From Paracoccus sp. SMMA_5_TC (GTDB lineage Bacteria > Pseudomonadota > Alphaproteobacteria > Rhodobacterales > Rhodobacteraceae): a DNA stretch of 64,000 nucleotides. The notes under the pieces are model-generated. The model worked only from the letters and a program-made list of their open reading frames with translations, did not search any database and was not told the origin of the DNA. The position numbers were made by a program, and so were the translations under genes. This document shows positions 50,547 to 57,763 of this stretch, piece after piece. Location of the stretch: assembly GCF_009696685.2 (NCBI RefSeq), contig NZ_CP102355.1, forward strand, positions 1,331,001 through 1,395,000, in the 5' to 3' direction. Position 1 is the first letter of the stretch; each line of letters begins with the position of its first letter.

Positions 50547-50582
50547 GCACAAGGAGCGCCCTATTTGCGCCTGAGCAGAAGC
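50547..50582. repeat. 36-nt direct repeat, copy 2
   Basis: Second copy of the 36-nt repeat, 66 bp from the first. It covers the last codons and the stop of the small membrane protein gene at 50561-50653. Confidence 0.9.
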
Positions 50583-50653
50583 GCCAGCACGACGATCCAT
50601 GCAGTCATGGTGATCGCCTGCATGGTCAGCGACAGGATTTCAAGGCTGGTCAT
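50561..50653 (-). CDS. 30-residue single-TM protein, copy A
   Basis: 30 residues beginning MTSLEILSLTMQAI, one hydrophobic helix, ending in LLLRRK. It overlaps the HTH gene upstream by 14 nt. It is similar in length and layout to the protein at 50899-50991 (both LSL..Q near the start and ending RRK). It is probably a membrane peptide of a phage cassette; a toxin-like or lysis-timing role is unproven. Confidence 0.55.
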   Translation of the reverse strand: MTSLEILSLTMQAITMTAWIVVLALLLRRK

Positions 50654-50834
50654 GTCCTTTCCTCCAGGCGCCAAGATTGTGATAGATCGCCGTGCAGGCC
50701 AGGGCGATGTGCCGTGGTGCACCCTCGCGGCGGTATTTGACGACCGAATTCTTGGCGATGCCCAGCGCCTCGGCCGCCTGAAGGCCGGAAAGGCCCGTTC
50801 GATCCAGCCAGTCGTTGAAATCATCTGCGGTCAT
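50640..50834 (-). CDS. Small XRE-like HTH regulator
   Basis: 64 residues. LSGLQAAEALGIAKNSVVKYRREG is an HTH (recognition helix KNSVVKYRR). It is flanked by two 30-residue membrane protein genes on the same strand. Inverted repeats TCGCA-N4-TGCGA upstream of the cassette promoter are candidate binding sites, suggesting autoregulation. Confidence 0.68.
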   Translation of the reverse strand: MTADDFNDWLDRTGLSGLQAAEALGIAKNSVVKYRREGAPRHIALACTAIYHNLGAWRKGHDQP

Positions 50835-50898
50835 TGAAAGAATCTTTCCCTTGCGCTAATCTCTCTGGTGGAGCGGGCCTTTCGACCCGCCCCTTTCT

Positions 50899-50991
50899 TC
50901 ACTTCCTGCGGCTGATCATCACAGCGACGGCAATCAACGCGACGATCAGCTGCAGGGTCTGAAGAACCAAGGAAAGCGTTTCGAAGCTCAT
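50899..50991 (-). CDS. 30-residue single-TM protein, copy B
   Basis: 30 residues (MSFETLSLVLQTLQLIVALI...), a single hydrophobic helix ending MISRRK, with GGGAG six bases before the ATG. It is the first gene after the minus-strand promoter at 51071-51099. It is paralogous in design to the protein at 50561-50653 and too short for routine gene finders. Confidence 0.55.
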   Translation of the reverse strand: MSFETLSLVLQTLQLIVALIAVAVMISRRK

Positions 50992-51060
50992 CCTTGTCTC
51001 CCAGAGTTCCGATCATCCTTGCCCTGACCGGTTGAGCAGGTTGGCCTTGCGCCGCCCATG

Positions 51061-51148
51061 TCGCAGTATTGCGATACTGTGGGGTTCACACCAAGTCAAA
51101 ATCGCAAACATGCGATGTTTTTCCAGAAGAATCATCGCAAATGTGAGA
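51061..51148. promoter_or_regulatory. Three TCGCA-N4-TGCGA operators and minus-strand promoter
   Basis: Inverted repeats lie at 51061-51074 (TCGCAGTATTGCGA), 51102-51115 (TCGCAAACATGCGA) and, one mismatch, 51135-51148. Between the first two, on the minus strand, TTGACT (51094-51099) and TATCGC (51071-51076) are 17 bp apart, and the -10 overlaps the first operator. This is a complete autoregulated promoter for the 50.5-51.0 kb cassette. Confidence 0.7.
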
Positions 51149-51192
51149 CGGGAGGTTGAAGCTCGTGTGCCTTTAGTCGCCGCAGAATGAAA

Positions 51193-51214
51193 ATGGGGCG
51201 GTTTCCCGCCCCAT
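51193..51214. terminator. Strong GC hairpin
   Basis: ATGGGGCGG and CCGCCCCAT pair perfectly around a 4-base loop. AAA precedes it on the plus strand, and the minus-strand transcript would end in a short U-run (TTTCATT). It likely separates the cassette from the sequence upstream. Confidence 0.6.
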
Positions 51215-51231
51215 CTACTCGCTGAGATCCA

Positions 51232-51408
51232 TCATTCAGGGATCAAAATGGGCCATGCCCTGAAGCCGTACATCTTCGCATAGATGCGCTGGCCGGTTTT
51301 CGGGCAGGTGCGCCAGGGTCGGAAAACCAGTCTGAAACCTGGCAGGATAGCAAACAGCTTTACAAACGCAACCGCAAAATATTCACGATAAAATTCTGCA
51401 AGTATCCT
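51232..51408 (-). other. Coding-like stretch without a start codon
   Basis: A 58-codon minus-strand open stretch reads ...FRLVFRPWRTCPKTGQRIYAKMYGFRAWPIL... and looks like protein, but it has no ATG, GTG or TTG near its 5' end (an in-frame TAA lies at 51409-51411). It is probably a gene fragment or uses a rare start. The rest of the roughly 570-bp gap (50992-51569) holds the operators, a hairpin and a copy-like 18-mer at 51499, and nothing else recognisable. Confidence 0.4.
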
Positions 51409-51569
51409 TTATCGGATAATCCACAGGGTGCTTTGTAATCATCCCGTGCTCGCCAGCACCCTCTGCGAGCGTGCGATGCCATTCCCCTTCTTAACGGCGA
51501 AATCCCGCCAGAGGAACCGCAGGCGGCGGGCTGACAACTTGCCCGTGCAATGCAGGAAAAGGGGCGGCC

Positions 51570-51980
51570 ATGCGGGCCTGGTCAGGGCTGGCGGTCGATC
51601 ATCGCGGAAGAATGCACGAGCCAGGCTGGACCGACCAGATTGCTATTTATGGCGCGCTGATATTTGCCTGGATCACCGGCGAGGCCGGGCGCGCGGCGCT
51701 GGCCGGTGCGGCAGGTGGGCTGGTGAGGTGGCTGGTATCCTCACGGCGCCGTTTGCGCGACGGCATCCCCTCGATCTTCGTGGGAATGTTGATGGCCAGT
51801 TATGCCACGCCGCTGATGGTCGTGTTGATCGAGCGTTACATCGGACCTTTGCGCGGCGACGTTCAGGGCACTGCGGGCTTTGCGGCAGGGATCATCGGCA
51901 TGAGCCTGACCAAGCTGGTCATGGGGGTGCTGGACGCGCATACGCGCCGCATTTCAGGCGGGGGGCCGTCGGATGCCTGA
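51570..51980 (+). CDS. Putative phage holin
   Basis: 136 residues. About three hydrophobic segments (QIAIYGALIFAWITGEAG; AALAGAAGGLVRWLV; SIFVGMLMASYATPLMVVLI) and a hydrophilic C-terminus. AGGGGC precedes the ATG at 51570; a start at 51612 is also open. It is immediately upstream of a small TM gene and the muramidase, the lysis-cassette layout. It would form membrane holes releasing endolysin. Confidence 0.7.
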   Translation: MRAWSGLAVDHRGRMHEPGWTDQIAIYGALIFAWITGEAGRAALAGAAGGLVRWLVSSRRRLRDGIPSIFVGMLMASYATPLMVVLIERYIGPLRGDVQGTAGFAAGIIGMSLTKLVMGVLDAHTRRISGGGPSDA

Positions 51981-52065
51981 CTGGCTGCGCCTGTGGCTGC
52001 GGGACGAACTGCGGACATGGCTGGTGTTCATTGCCTGCATGCTCGCCTGGACACTGTTGCGATGA
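51973..52065 (+). CDS. 30-residue membrane protein of the lysis cassette
   Basis: 30 residues starting MPDWLRLWLRDELRTWLVFI, a single TM helix with charged N-terminus. It overlaps the holin stop by 8 nt and the muramidase start by 4 nt. Its position suggests an antiholin- or spanin-like accessory, by inference only. Confidence 0.55.
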   Translation: MPDWLRLWLRDELRTWLVFIACMLAWTLLR

Positions 52066-52934
52066 TCGCAGTGTCCGGCGGGGGAACGCAATCAGACAGG
52101 ACGAAGATCATGTATCCGGCAGGGTTCAAGGGCCGCGCGAAGCGGCTGCAGGCTATCGACATTCCGCGTATCGGCCGATTGATCGGCGTGGGCGAGGACG
52201 AAATTCGCGCCGTTCTCGAGGTCGAGACCGCAGGGGGTGGGTTCGACGCTCAGGGGCGTCCGCGGATGCTGTTCGAACCCCATGTGTTCTGGCGCGAACT
52301 GGGCGATGTGCCAAAGCGCACCGCTGCTGCGTCGACGGGGCTGGCATATCCGAAATGGGGTGCCAGGCCCTATCCCGACGACAGCTATCCCCGCCTGGCG
52401 CTGGCGCTCAAGATCGATGCGAATGCCGCCCTACGATCTGCCAGCTGGGGGATCGGGCAGATCATGGGGTTCAACCATCGCGCGGCCGGCTATGCCTCGC
52501 CCGGCGACATGGTGGCAGCATTTTGCGACAGCGAGGCAGCAGGGCTGGAGGCCATGGTCCGCTTTATCGAAAGCGAGGGCTTGGATGACGAACTGCGCCG
52601 GCACGACTGGTCGGCATTCGCCCGTGGGTATAATGGGGCCGGCTATGTCCATCACGGTTATCATACCCGGCTGGCGCGCGCTTTCGAGCGGTGGCGGCGC
52701 ATCCCCGACGTAGACGTGTCTGCGCGCCCCAAGATCGGCCTGGGCTCTCGCGGGGATGCGGTGCGGATCGCCCAGGGCAAGCTTGTCGAGCAAGGCTTCG
52801 ATCCGGGACCGGTGGACGGTTGGTTCGGGGCGCGGACGGTTCAGGCTGTCCGGGAACTGCAGAAATCCGCCGGTCTCGATCAGGACGGCATCATCGGGCC
52901 CAGAACCTGGGCCGCCCTTCATTCTGAGGTCTGA
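52062..52934 (+). CDS. Endolysin: N-acetylmuramidase with peptidoglycan-binding domain
   Basis: 290 residues. The catalytic domain (about 30-205) contains VLEVETAGGGFDAQGRPRMLFEPHVFW (split by Gly), with Glu as general acid, and SASWGIGQIMGFNH and FARGYNGAGY. The C-terminal PG-binding module (about 220-285) is GSRGDAVRIAQGKLVEQGF with DGWFGARTVQAVRELQ. It cleaves glycan chains. Fused to the holin operon; a start at 52110 is also possible. Confidence 0.9.
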   Translation: MIAVSGGGTQSDRTKIMYPAGFKGRAKRLQAIDIPRIGRLIGVGEDEIRAVLEVETAGGGFDAQGRPRMLFEPHVFWRELGDVPKRTAAASTGLAYPKWGARPYPDDSYPRLALALKIDANAALRSASWGIGQIMGFNHRAAGYASPGDMVAAFCDSEAAGLEAMVRFIESEGLDDELRRHDWSAFARGYNGAGYVHHGYHTRLARAFERWRRIPDVDVSARPKIGLGSRGDAVRIAQGKLVEQGFDPGPVDGWFGARTVQAVRELQKSAGLDQDGIIGPRTWAALHSEV

Positions 52935-52935
52935 C

Positions 52936-53136
52936 ATGAATTCTGTCTTTGTCCGCATGGCAATCTATGTTCTGTCGCCGATGCTGAGCATGCTGGCGGG
53001 TATGCTGACAGGCTGGGGCGTCCACTACGATGCGGCCACGCACATGCTGGCAATTGATCTCGAGGCCGCGATCGGCGCGGCAATTGCTTCGGTGGGGCTT
53101 TCAGGGGCCGTGTTCGCGCGCTGGGGGGTGCGATAG
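52936..53136 (+). CDS. Small membrane protein after the endolysin
   Basis: 66 residues with two hydrophobic segments (VRMAIYVLSPMLSMLAGMLT; AAIGAAIASVGLSGAVF). It starts one base after the endolysin stop. Likely part of the lysis module (holin-like). No family assigned. Confidence 0.65.
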   Translation: MNSVFVRMAIYVLSPMLSMLAGMLTGWGVHYDAATHMLAIDLEAAIGAAIASVGLSGAVFARWGVR

Positions 53137-53346
53137 ACGAAAGCCGGGCGCTTGAGGTTGCCAAACTTCAAGTATCTGATGTAATTGAATTTTCGGTCCA
53201 GCGTCGTGTTGCGGGATCGGCATCGCACCCCCCCGTGCTGCAGGTTCTTTCGCAGGGGCATCGTATGCGGGGGGCAATTCCCCGCCAAAATCTGCATGTG
53301 GGTGGCCTTTGCGATCGCGTCTTATGTTTATCGCTGAGGTTGTGTC

Positions 53347-53473
53347 ATGACCCGCAAGGGCAAGCTCGTCTCGCGCGCAGACCTCGCTGATACAATGGGG
53401 GTCACGCCCCCGACCGTTGACCGTTGGGTTGCCCAGGGGTGTCCCGTCGCCAAAGAGGGCGGTCGCGGTCGGG
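53347..53473 (+). pseudogene. Terminase small subunit (Nu1-like), N-terminal fragment
   Basis: Encodes 42 residues (LVSRADLADTMGVTPPTVDRWVAQGCPV, a Nu1-type winged HTH split here by Gly) up to the insertion point. The frame then hits a TAG inside the IS. With the IS and one target copy removed, the frame continues exactly into the fragment at 54852. Confidence 0.9.
53466..53473. repeat. Target-site duplication, left copy
   Basis: CGGTCGGG, identical to 54852-54859; 8 bp, typical of IS256-family transposition. Confidence 0.9.
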
Positions 53474-53502
53474 GTTAGCGTCCGAGGAGCTGGTGTAATT
53501 TC
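53474..53502 (+). repeat. IS left terminal inverted repeat
   Basis: Begins GTTAGCGTCC and includes AGCTGGTGTAA. It pairs with 54823-54851 in reverse complement. Confidence 0.8.
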
Positions 53503-53595
53503 ATCGCCGTCGGCGGTGTGATCCCAGGTGGCCATCGAGGTGTATGTTCGAGGTGGAGTTTGGCGACTTCAACCACGGCCCCTACGGAGACCCCG

Positions 53596-54801
53596 ATGAC
53601 CAAGACGAACATGGACCTGTCCGAGCTTCTGGCCAAGCACGATCAGGGCGACTTCTTGCGCGGCATTGCCGAAGCCGTGCTGCAACTGATCATGGAGACC
53701 GATGTGGAAGGCATCATCGGCGCCGGCCGGCATGAACGCAGCGGTGAACGCACGACCTGGCGCAACGGGTATCGAGAGCGCGCTCTCGATACCCGTTTGG
53801 GCACGCTGAACCTGCGGGTGCCGAAGCTGCGGCAGGGCAGCTATTTCCCGGGCTTCCTCGAGGCCCGCAAGACCTCCGAGCAGGCGCTGGTGGCGGTGAT
53901 CCAGGAGGCTTGGATCGGCGGCGTCTCCACCCGCCGCGTCGACGAGCTGGTGCAGGCCATGGGGCTCAGCGGGATATCGAAGAGCACGGTCTCGAAGCTC
54001 TGCAAGGATATCGATGACAGGGTCGGGGAGTTCCTGAACCGGCCGCTCACCGGCGACTGGCCCTATGTCTGGCTCGACGCCACCTATCTCAAGGTCCGCC
54101 AAGGCGGGCGCATCGTGCCGGTCGCGGCCATAATTGCGGTGGCGGCCAACACCGAGGGCCGAAGGGAAATCATCGGCTTGGGCATTGGGCCCTCAGAGGC
54201 CGAGACCTTCTGGACCGAGTTTCTGCGTTCCCTCCGCGCCCGGGGGCTGAGTGGGGTCAAGCTGGTGATCAGCGATGCCCACACCGGCCTCAAGGCAGCC
54301 ATTGCCCGGGTGTTCGAAGCGACCTGGCAGCGATGCCGCGTTCACTGGATCAGGAATGCTCTCGCCCACGTCTCGCGCGGCCAACACACCGTTGTCGCCG
54401 CCGCGATCCGCCAGGCTTTCGACCAGCCCGACCGCGCCCATGCGGGCGAAACCTGGCGCAAGGTTGCCGAACAACTGCGCCCGCGCTGGCCCAAGCTGGC
54501 CGATCTCATGGACGCCAGCGAGCATGACGTGCTGGCCTACATGTCCTTCCCGCGCCAGCACAGGACCAAGCTGCACAGCACCAACCCGATCGAGCGCCTG
54601 AACAAGGAGGTAAAGCGGCGCTCCGATGTCGTCGGGATCTTCCCCAACGAGGCCTCAATCATGCGCCTGATCGGCGCCGTGCTCTTCGAAGCCAACGACG
54701 AATGGCAGACCTCGAGCCGCTACATGATGGTCGAGGCCTTCGCCGAGATCGACAAGGAGGAGATCGACCCCATTCTCAGCATAACCACGAAAGCCGCCTG
54801 A
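53596..54801 (+). CDS. IS256-family transposase (mutator type)
   Basis: 401 residues. N-terminal domain: QGDFLRGIAEAVLQLIMETD and ERTTWRNGYRERALDTRLG. The catalytic DDE residues are D in YVWLDATYLKV, D in LVISDAHTGLK and E in TNPIERLNKEVKRRSDVVG; the insertion-domain signature CRVHWIRNALAHV is present. Length is normal, so the enzyme looks intact. The longer in-frame start includes the IS end and was not used. Confidence 0.95.
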   Translation: MTKTNMDLSELLAKHDQGDFLRGIAEAVLQLIMETDVEGIIGAGRHERSGERTTWRNGYRERALDTRLGTLNLRVPKLRQGSYFPGFLEARKTSEQALVAVIQEAWIGGVSTRRVDELVQAMGLSGISKSTVSKLCKDIDDRVGEFLNRPLTGDWPYVWLDATYLKVRQGGRIVPVAAIIAVAANTEGRREIIGLGIGPSEAETFWTEFLRSLRARGLSGVKLVISDAHTGLKAAIARVFEATWQRCRVHWIRNALAHVSRGQHTVVAAAIRQAFDQPDRAHAGETWRKVAEQLRPRWPKLADLMDASEHDVLAYMSFPRQHRTKLHSTNPIERLNKEVKRRSDVVGIFPNEASIMRLIGAVLFEANDEWQTSSRYMMVEAFAEIDKEEIDPILSITTKAA

Positions 54802-54822
54802 TCATGCCCTCAGGCCATCCAG

Positions 54823-54851
54823 GAATTTACACCAGCTTGACGGACGTGACC
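54823..54851 (-). repeat. IS right terminal inverted repeat
   Basis: Reverse complement begins GGTCACGTCC and shares AGCTGGTGTAA with the left end. Confidence 0.8.
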
Positions 54852-55248
54852 CGGTCGGGCCTATCAGTTCAATACTGCCGACGTGATCGCCTGGCGCGAG
54901 GACGGGCTGCGCAGTTCGCTATCTTCGACGGCGAAGGCGACGGAAGAGGAACTGATGCGGCGCGAGCTGGCCGCGAAGACAGAGTTGGCCGAACTGAAGC
55001 TGGCGCGGGAAAAGCGCGAGGTGGCGCCGATCAGCGAACTGACCCGCGCGATGTCGCTGGCCTTCGCTGCGGTGCGCTCGAACATGCGCACAATCCCGGA
55101 TCGTGTTCCACGGATGATCGTGGGCGAAATGGATGAGCGCAAAATCAAGACCTTACTCCGGGAGGAAATCGACCAGGCACTGCTTGCTCTGGCGCGTGAA
55201 ACACTGGTCGAATACGACGATCTTGCCGAAGACGAGGGGGAAGAATGA
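54852..55248 (+). pseudogene. Terminase small subunit (Nu1-like), C-terminal fragment with right target copy
   Basis: Starts with the right copy of CGGTCGGG (54852-54859), then AYQFNTADVIAWREDG in the rejoined frame, a helical part ELAAKTELAELKLAREKREV and MSLAFAAVRSNMRTIPDRVP, ending EDEGEE. The rejoined gene is 172 codons (171 residues). A GTG at 54883 could start a shortened protein lacking the HTH. The stop overlaps the large subunit start by 4 nt. Confidence 0.9.
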
Positions 55249-57218
55249 CCTCGCATTTCAGCAATCGTAGGGCAGTCGCCGCTGCGGTCCGATCAGCACA
55301 GGAATTTCTCGAGCCGCCCCCGGATCTGAGGCCGAGTGATTGGGCGCAGCGCAATGTGGTGATCCCTATTGGGAATGCCGTTCCCGGCCCCATCCGCTTC
55401 GAGAATGCACCCTATCAGCGCGAACCCCTGGACATGACGGCCGATCCGGACTGCTACCGGGTATCACTGATGTGGGGTGCACAGGTGGGCAAGACATTGC
55501 TTGCGCTTTGCGCGCAGGGCTACCGGATCGAACAGAACCCGACATCGCAGATCATGATGCAACCGAGCCAGGGCGATCTGACCACATGGCTCGAAACCAA
55601 GTTCAATCCGCTTGTGGATGCAAATCCTCGCCTGAAGGCATTGATCGCCAAGCCCCGCGGCCGTGACGGCGTCAACAATCAGCGCATGAAATCCTATCCG
55701 GGCGGTTTCATGATGTTCAGTTGGGCAGGGTCGCCCAAGACGATGCGCGGCAGATCCGCGCCATTCATCGTTTGCGATGAAACCGACGGCTATGATCGCG
55801 CGGACGAAGGCGACCCGGTCGAACTGCTGGCACAACGATCGGCAACATTCGGCGATCAGCGTCTGCTGTTGGATATCTCAACCCCGACTTTTAAAGGTGC
55901 AAGCCGTATAGAGGCTGCCTTCCTGGCCGGCGATCAGCGGCGATTTCACGTTGCATGCCCATATTGCGGCCACCACCAGACCCTGCGGTGGGAGCGGGTG
56001 AGATGGGACAAAGCGGATGACGGCACGGATCTGCCCGAGACTGCGCGCTATCATTGCGACAACCATGATCCCGAGACCGGCGAGGTGTTCTGCCACGCCC
56101 GCTGGACGGATGGCGAGCGCGTTTCTGCCATCCGGCAGGCCGAGGCGTTGGGCGCCGGCTGGAAGGCCGCCAAACCATTTCGCGGCCACGCATCCTATCA
56201 CCTGAACGAGCTTTATTCCTGTTTTCGGAAGCTGCGTGAAATCGTGCAGTCGTTCCTGGACAAGAGGGCGGCGAATGATCTTCAGTCATTCATCAATATC
56301 AGCTTGGCCGAGACCTGGGAAGAACAAGGCGAGCAGGTCGAGGCCGAGGGATTGGCCGCCCGTGCCGAGGTGTTTGCCGCGCCCGTTCCTGCCGGCGCCG
56401 TTGTGTTGACGGCGGGGATCGACATGCAGATGGATCGTCTGGAACTGGAGGTGGTGGGCTGGGGGCCCGGCGAGGAAAGCTGGTCGGTAGATTATCGCGT
56501 GCTTTGGGGCGATCCATTGCAGGGCGACGTCTGGGACGATCTGGATGCAGTGCTTTCTGAAACCTGGCTGCATGAGAGCGGGGCGCAGATGGCAATCAGC
56601 GCGGCGTGCCTGGACACCGGCGGCACCGCCGGAATGACCCAGGCGGCATATGAATATGCGCGCGGGAAAACCGGTAGGCGGCTCTTCGCGATCAAGGGTG
56701 TTCCGGGATGGGGGAGACCGATCGTTTCGTCGCCGTCGCGCAAGGCCAGCGGCAAGCGGGCGCGTAAGGTCGATCTTTTCGGCGTCGGCGTGGACGAGGC
56801 GAAAGTCGTCGTCACCCGCAGGTTGGGTATCCAGCAGCCTGGCCCTGGCTATTGTCACTTTCCCAACGATCGCGATGCAGAATATTTTGCCCAGATCACC
56901 GCCGAAAAGTTGGTCACAAGATCGGTCCGAGGTTTCGGTATTCGCGAATGGCACAAGACCCGCGAGCGCAATGAAGCGTTCGACTGCAGGGTATACGCAA
57001 CAGCGGCGTTGAAACTGCTTAATCCAAATATCGGTCGCCTTGCCAAGAAGTTCGGGGTGCCGCCCGTCGACGGCAGCCGGCAGGATGTGACCGAAACGTT
57101 GACAGCTGCACTGCCTGAAATCGCGCCAGAGGAAACCCACGCACCACCGATGCAAGCTTCATCAAGGCCGGCAAAAGGCTCGCGCATGCGGCGGGGTGGC
57201 TGGATGAATGGATGGTGA
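55245..57218 (+). CDS. Terminase large subunit, gpA type
   Basis: 657 residues. The ATPase P-loop variant is SLMWGAQVGKTLLALCAQGY (about 75-94) and Walker B is PFIVCDETDGYDRADEG. A central CxxC...H/C cluster (HVACPYCGHHQTLRW) is as in gpA. The nuclease part has AGIDMQMDRLELEVVGWGPGEE and DCRVYATAALKLL. It packages DNA with the small subunit, which is interrupted here. It overlaps the next gene by 7 nt. Confidence 0.93.
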   Translation: MTSHFSNRRAVAAAVRSAQEFLEPPPDLRPSDWAQRNVVIPIGNAVPGPIRFENAPYQREPLDMTADPDCYRVSLMWGAQVGKTLLALCAQGYRIEQNPTSQIMMQPSQGDLTTWLETKFNPLVDANPRLKALIAKPRGRDGVNNQRMKSYPGGFMMFSWAGSPKTMRGRSAPFIVCDETDGYDRADEGDPVELLAQRSATFGDQRLLLDISTPTFKGASRIEAAFLAGDQRRFHVACPYCGHHQTLRWERVRWDKADDGTDLPETARYHCDNHDPETGEVFCHARWTDGERVSAIRQAEALGAGWKAAKPFRGHASYHLNELYSCFRKLREIVQSFLDKRAANDLQSFINISLAETWEEQGEQVEAEGLAARAEVFAAPVPAGAVVLTAGIDMQMDRLELEVVGWGPGEESWSVDYRVLWGDPLQGDVWDDLDAVLSETWLHESGAQMAISAACLDTGGTAGMTQAAYEYARGKTGRRLFAIKGVPGWGRPIVSSPSRKASGKRARKVDLFGVGVDEAKVVVTRRLGIQQPGPGYCHFPNDRDAEYFAQITAEKLVTRSVRGFGIREWHKTRERNEAFDCRVYATAALKLLNPNIGRLAKKFGVPPVDGSRQDVTETLTAALPEIAPEETHAPPMQASSRPAKGSRMRRGGWMNGW

Positions 57219-57763
57219 GGCGTGGCGTGGCCCTATTGATCCCTGACGAATTCGTTGCTGGAACCACATTGGATATCCGGCTGAGCCTGACGGCATTTCC
57301 GGCGCCGGCTTGGCAGCTTGCGTGGATATTGCGCGGCCCGGCGGCGATTTCGGTCCTGGCCGAAGCATATGGTTTGCAGCATCGTCTGGGAGCTTCGGCC
57401 GAGGTAACGCGGGATTGGACGCCCGGGAACTATGTCTGGTCGCTGCGAGCCATGCGCGCAGGTGACGTGGTGCAGATCGAGACGGGCAATATGCGCCTGC
57501 GCCCTGATATCAGCCTCATTCCCGCAGGTCATGACGGACGTAGCCATGCGGCCCGGGTCTTGGACGCTATCGAGGCGGTGCTGGAAAACCGAGCGACCAT
57601 GGATCAGCAGAAATATGCGATCAACAATCGCGAGCTTTGGCGGACCCCCATCCCTGAACTTTTGCTGCTACGTGATCGCTATCGGGCCGAGCTGCGCCGC
57701 GAGCAGCAGGCGGCACGGCGCGGCCAAAGCCTGTTGGGCCGTCAGGTCAAGGTGCGTTTCTGA
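57212..57763 (+). CDS. Phage head gene between terminase and portal, hypothetical
   Basis: 183 residues. The N-terminal half is beta-rich (LDIRLSLTAFPAPAWQLAWI). The C-terminal part (YAINNRELWRTPIPELLLLRDRYRAELRREQ, split by Leu runs) resembles gpW-type head-completion neighbours. The position between gpA and the portal matches lambda gpW, but the protein is much longer. The start overlaps the terminase stop and its stop overlaps the portal start. Confidence 0.65.
   Translation: MVRRGVALLIPDEFVAGTTLDIRLSLTAFPAPAWQLAWILRGPAAISVLAEAYGLQHRLGASAEVTRDWTPGNYVWSLRAMRAGDVVQIETGNMRLRPDISLIPAGHDGRSHAARVLDAIEAVLENRATMDQQKYAINNRELWRTPIPELLLLRDRYRAELRREQQAARRGQSLLGRQVKVRF

Larger units (their letters stand above)
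53474..54851 (+). mobile_element. IS256-family insertion sequence (1378 bp)
   Basis: Ends are imperfect inverted repeats of about 29 bp (22 of 29 match), sharing the inner core AGCTGGTGTAA. One transposase gene fills the element, and an 8-bp direct repeat flanks it. It disrupts the phage terminase small subunit gene. Confidence 0.92.

Noticed and set aside
50481..50582. 36-nt repeats as attachment sites
   Set aside because: The integrase is 13 kb away beside a tRNA, and one repeat copy is simply the end of a small gene.
52936..53346. Gene in the 53137-53346 gap
   Set aside because: Minus-strand frames there lack ribosome sites and family character; the gap holds nothing recognisable before the Nu1 start.
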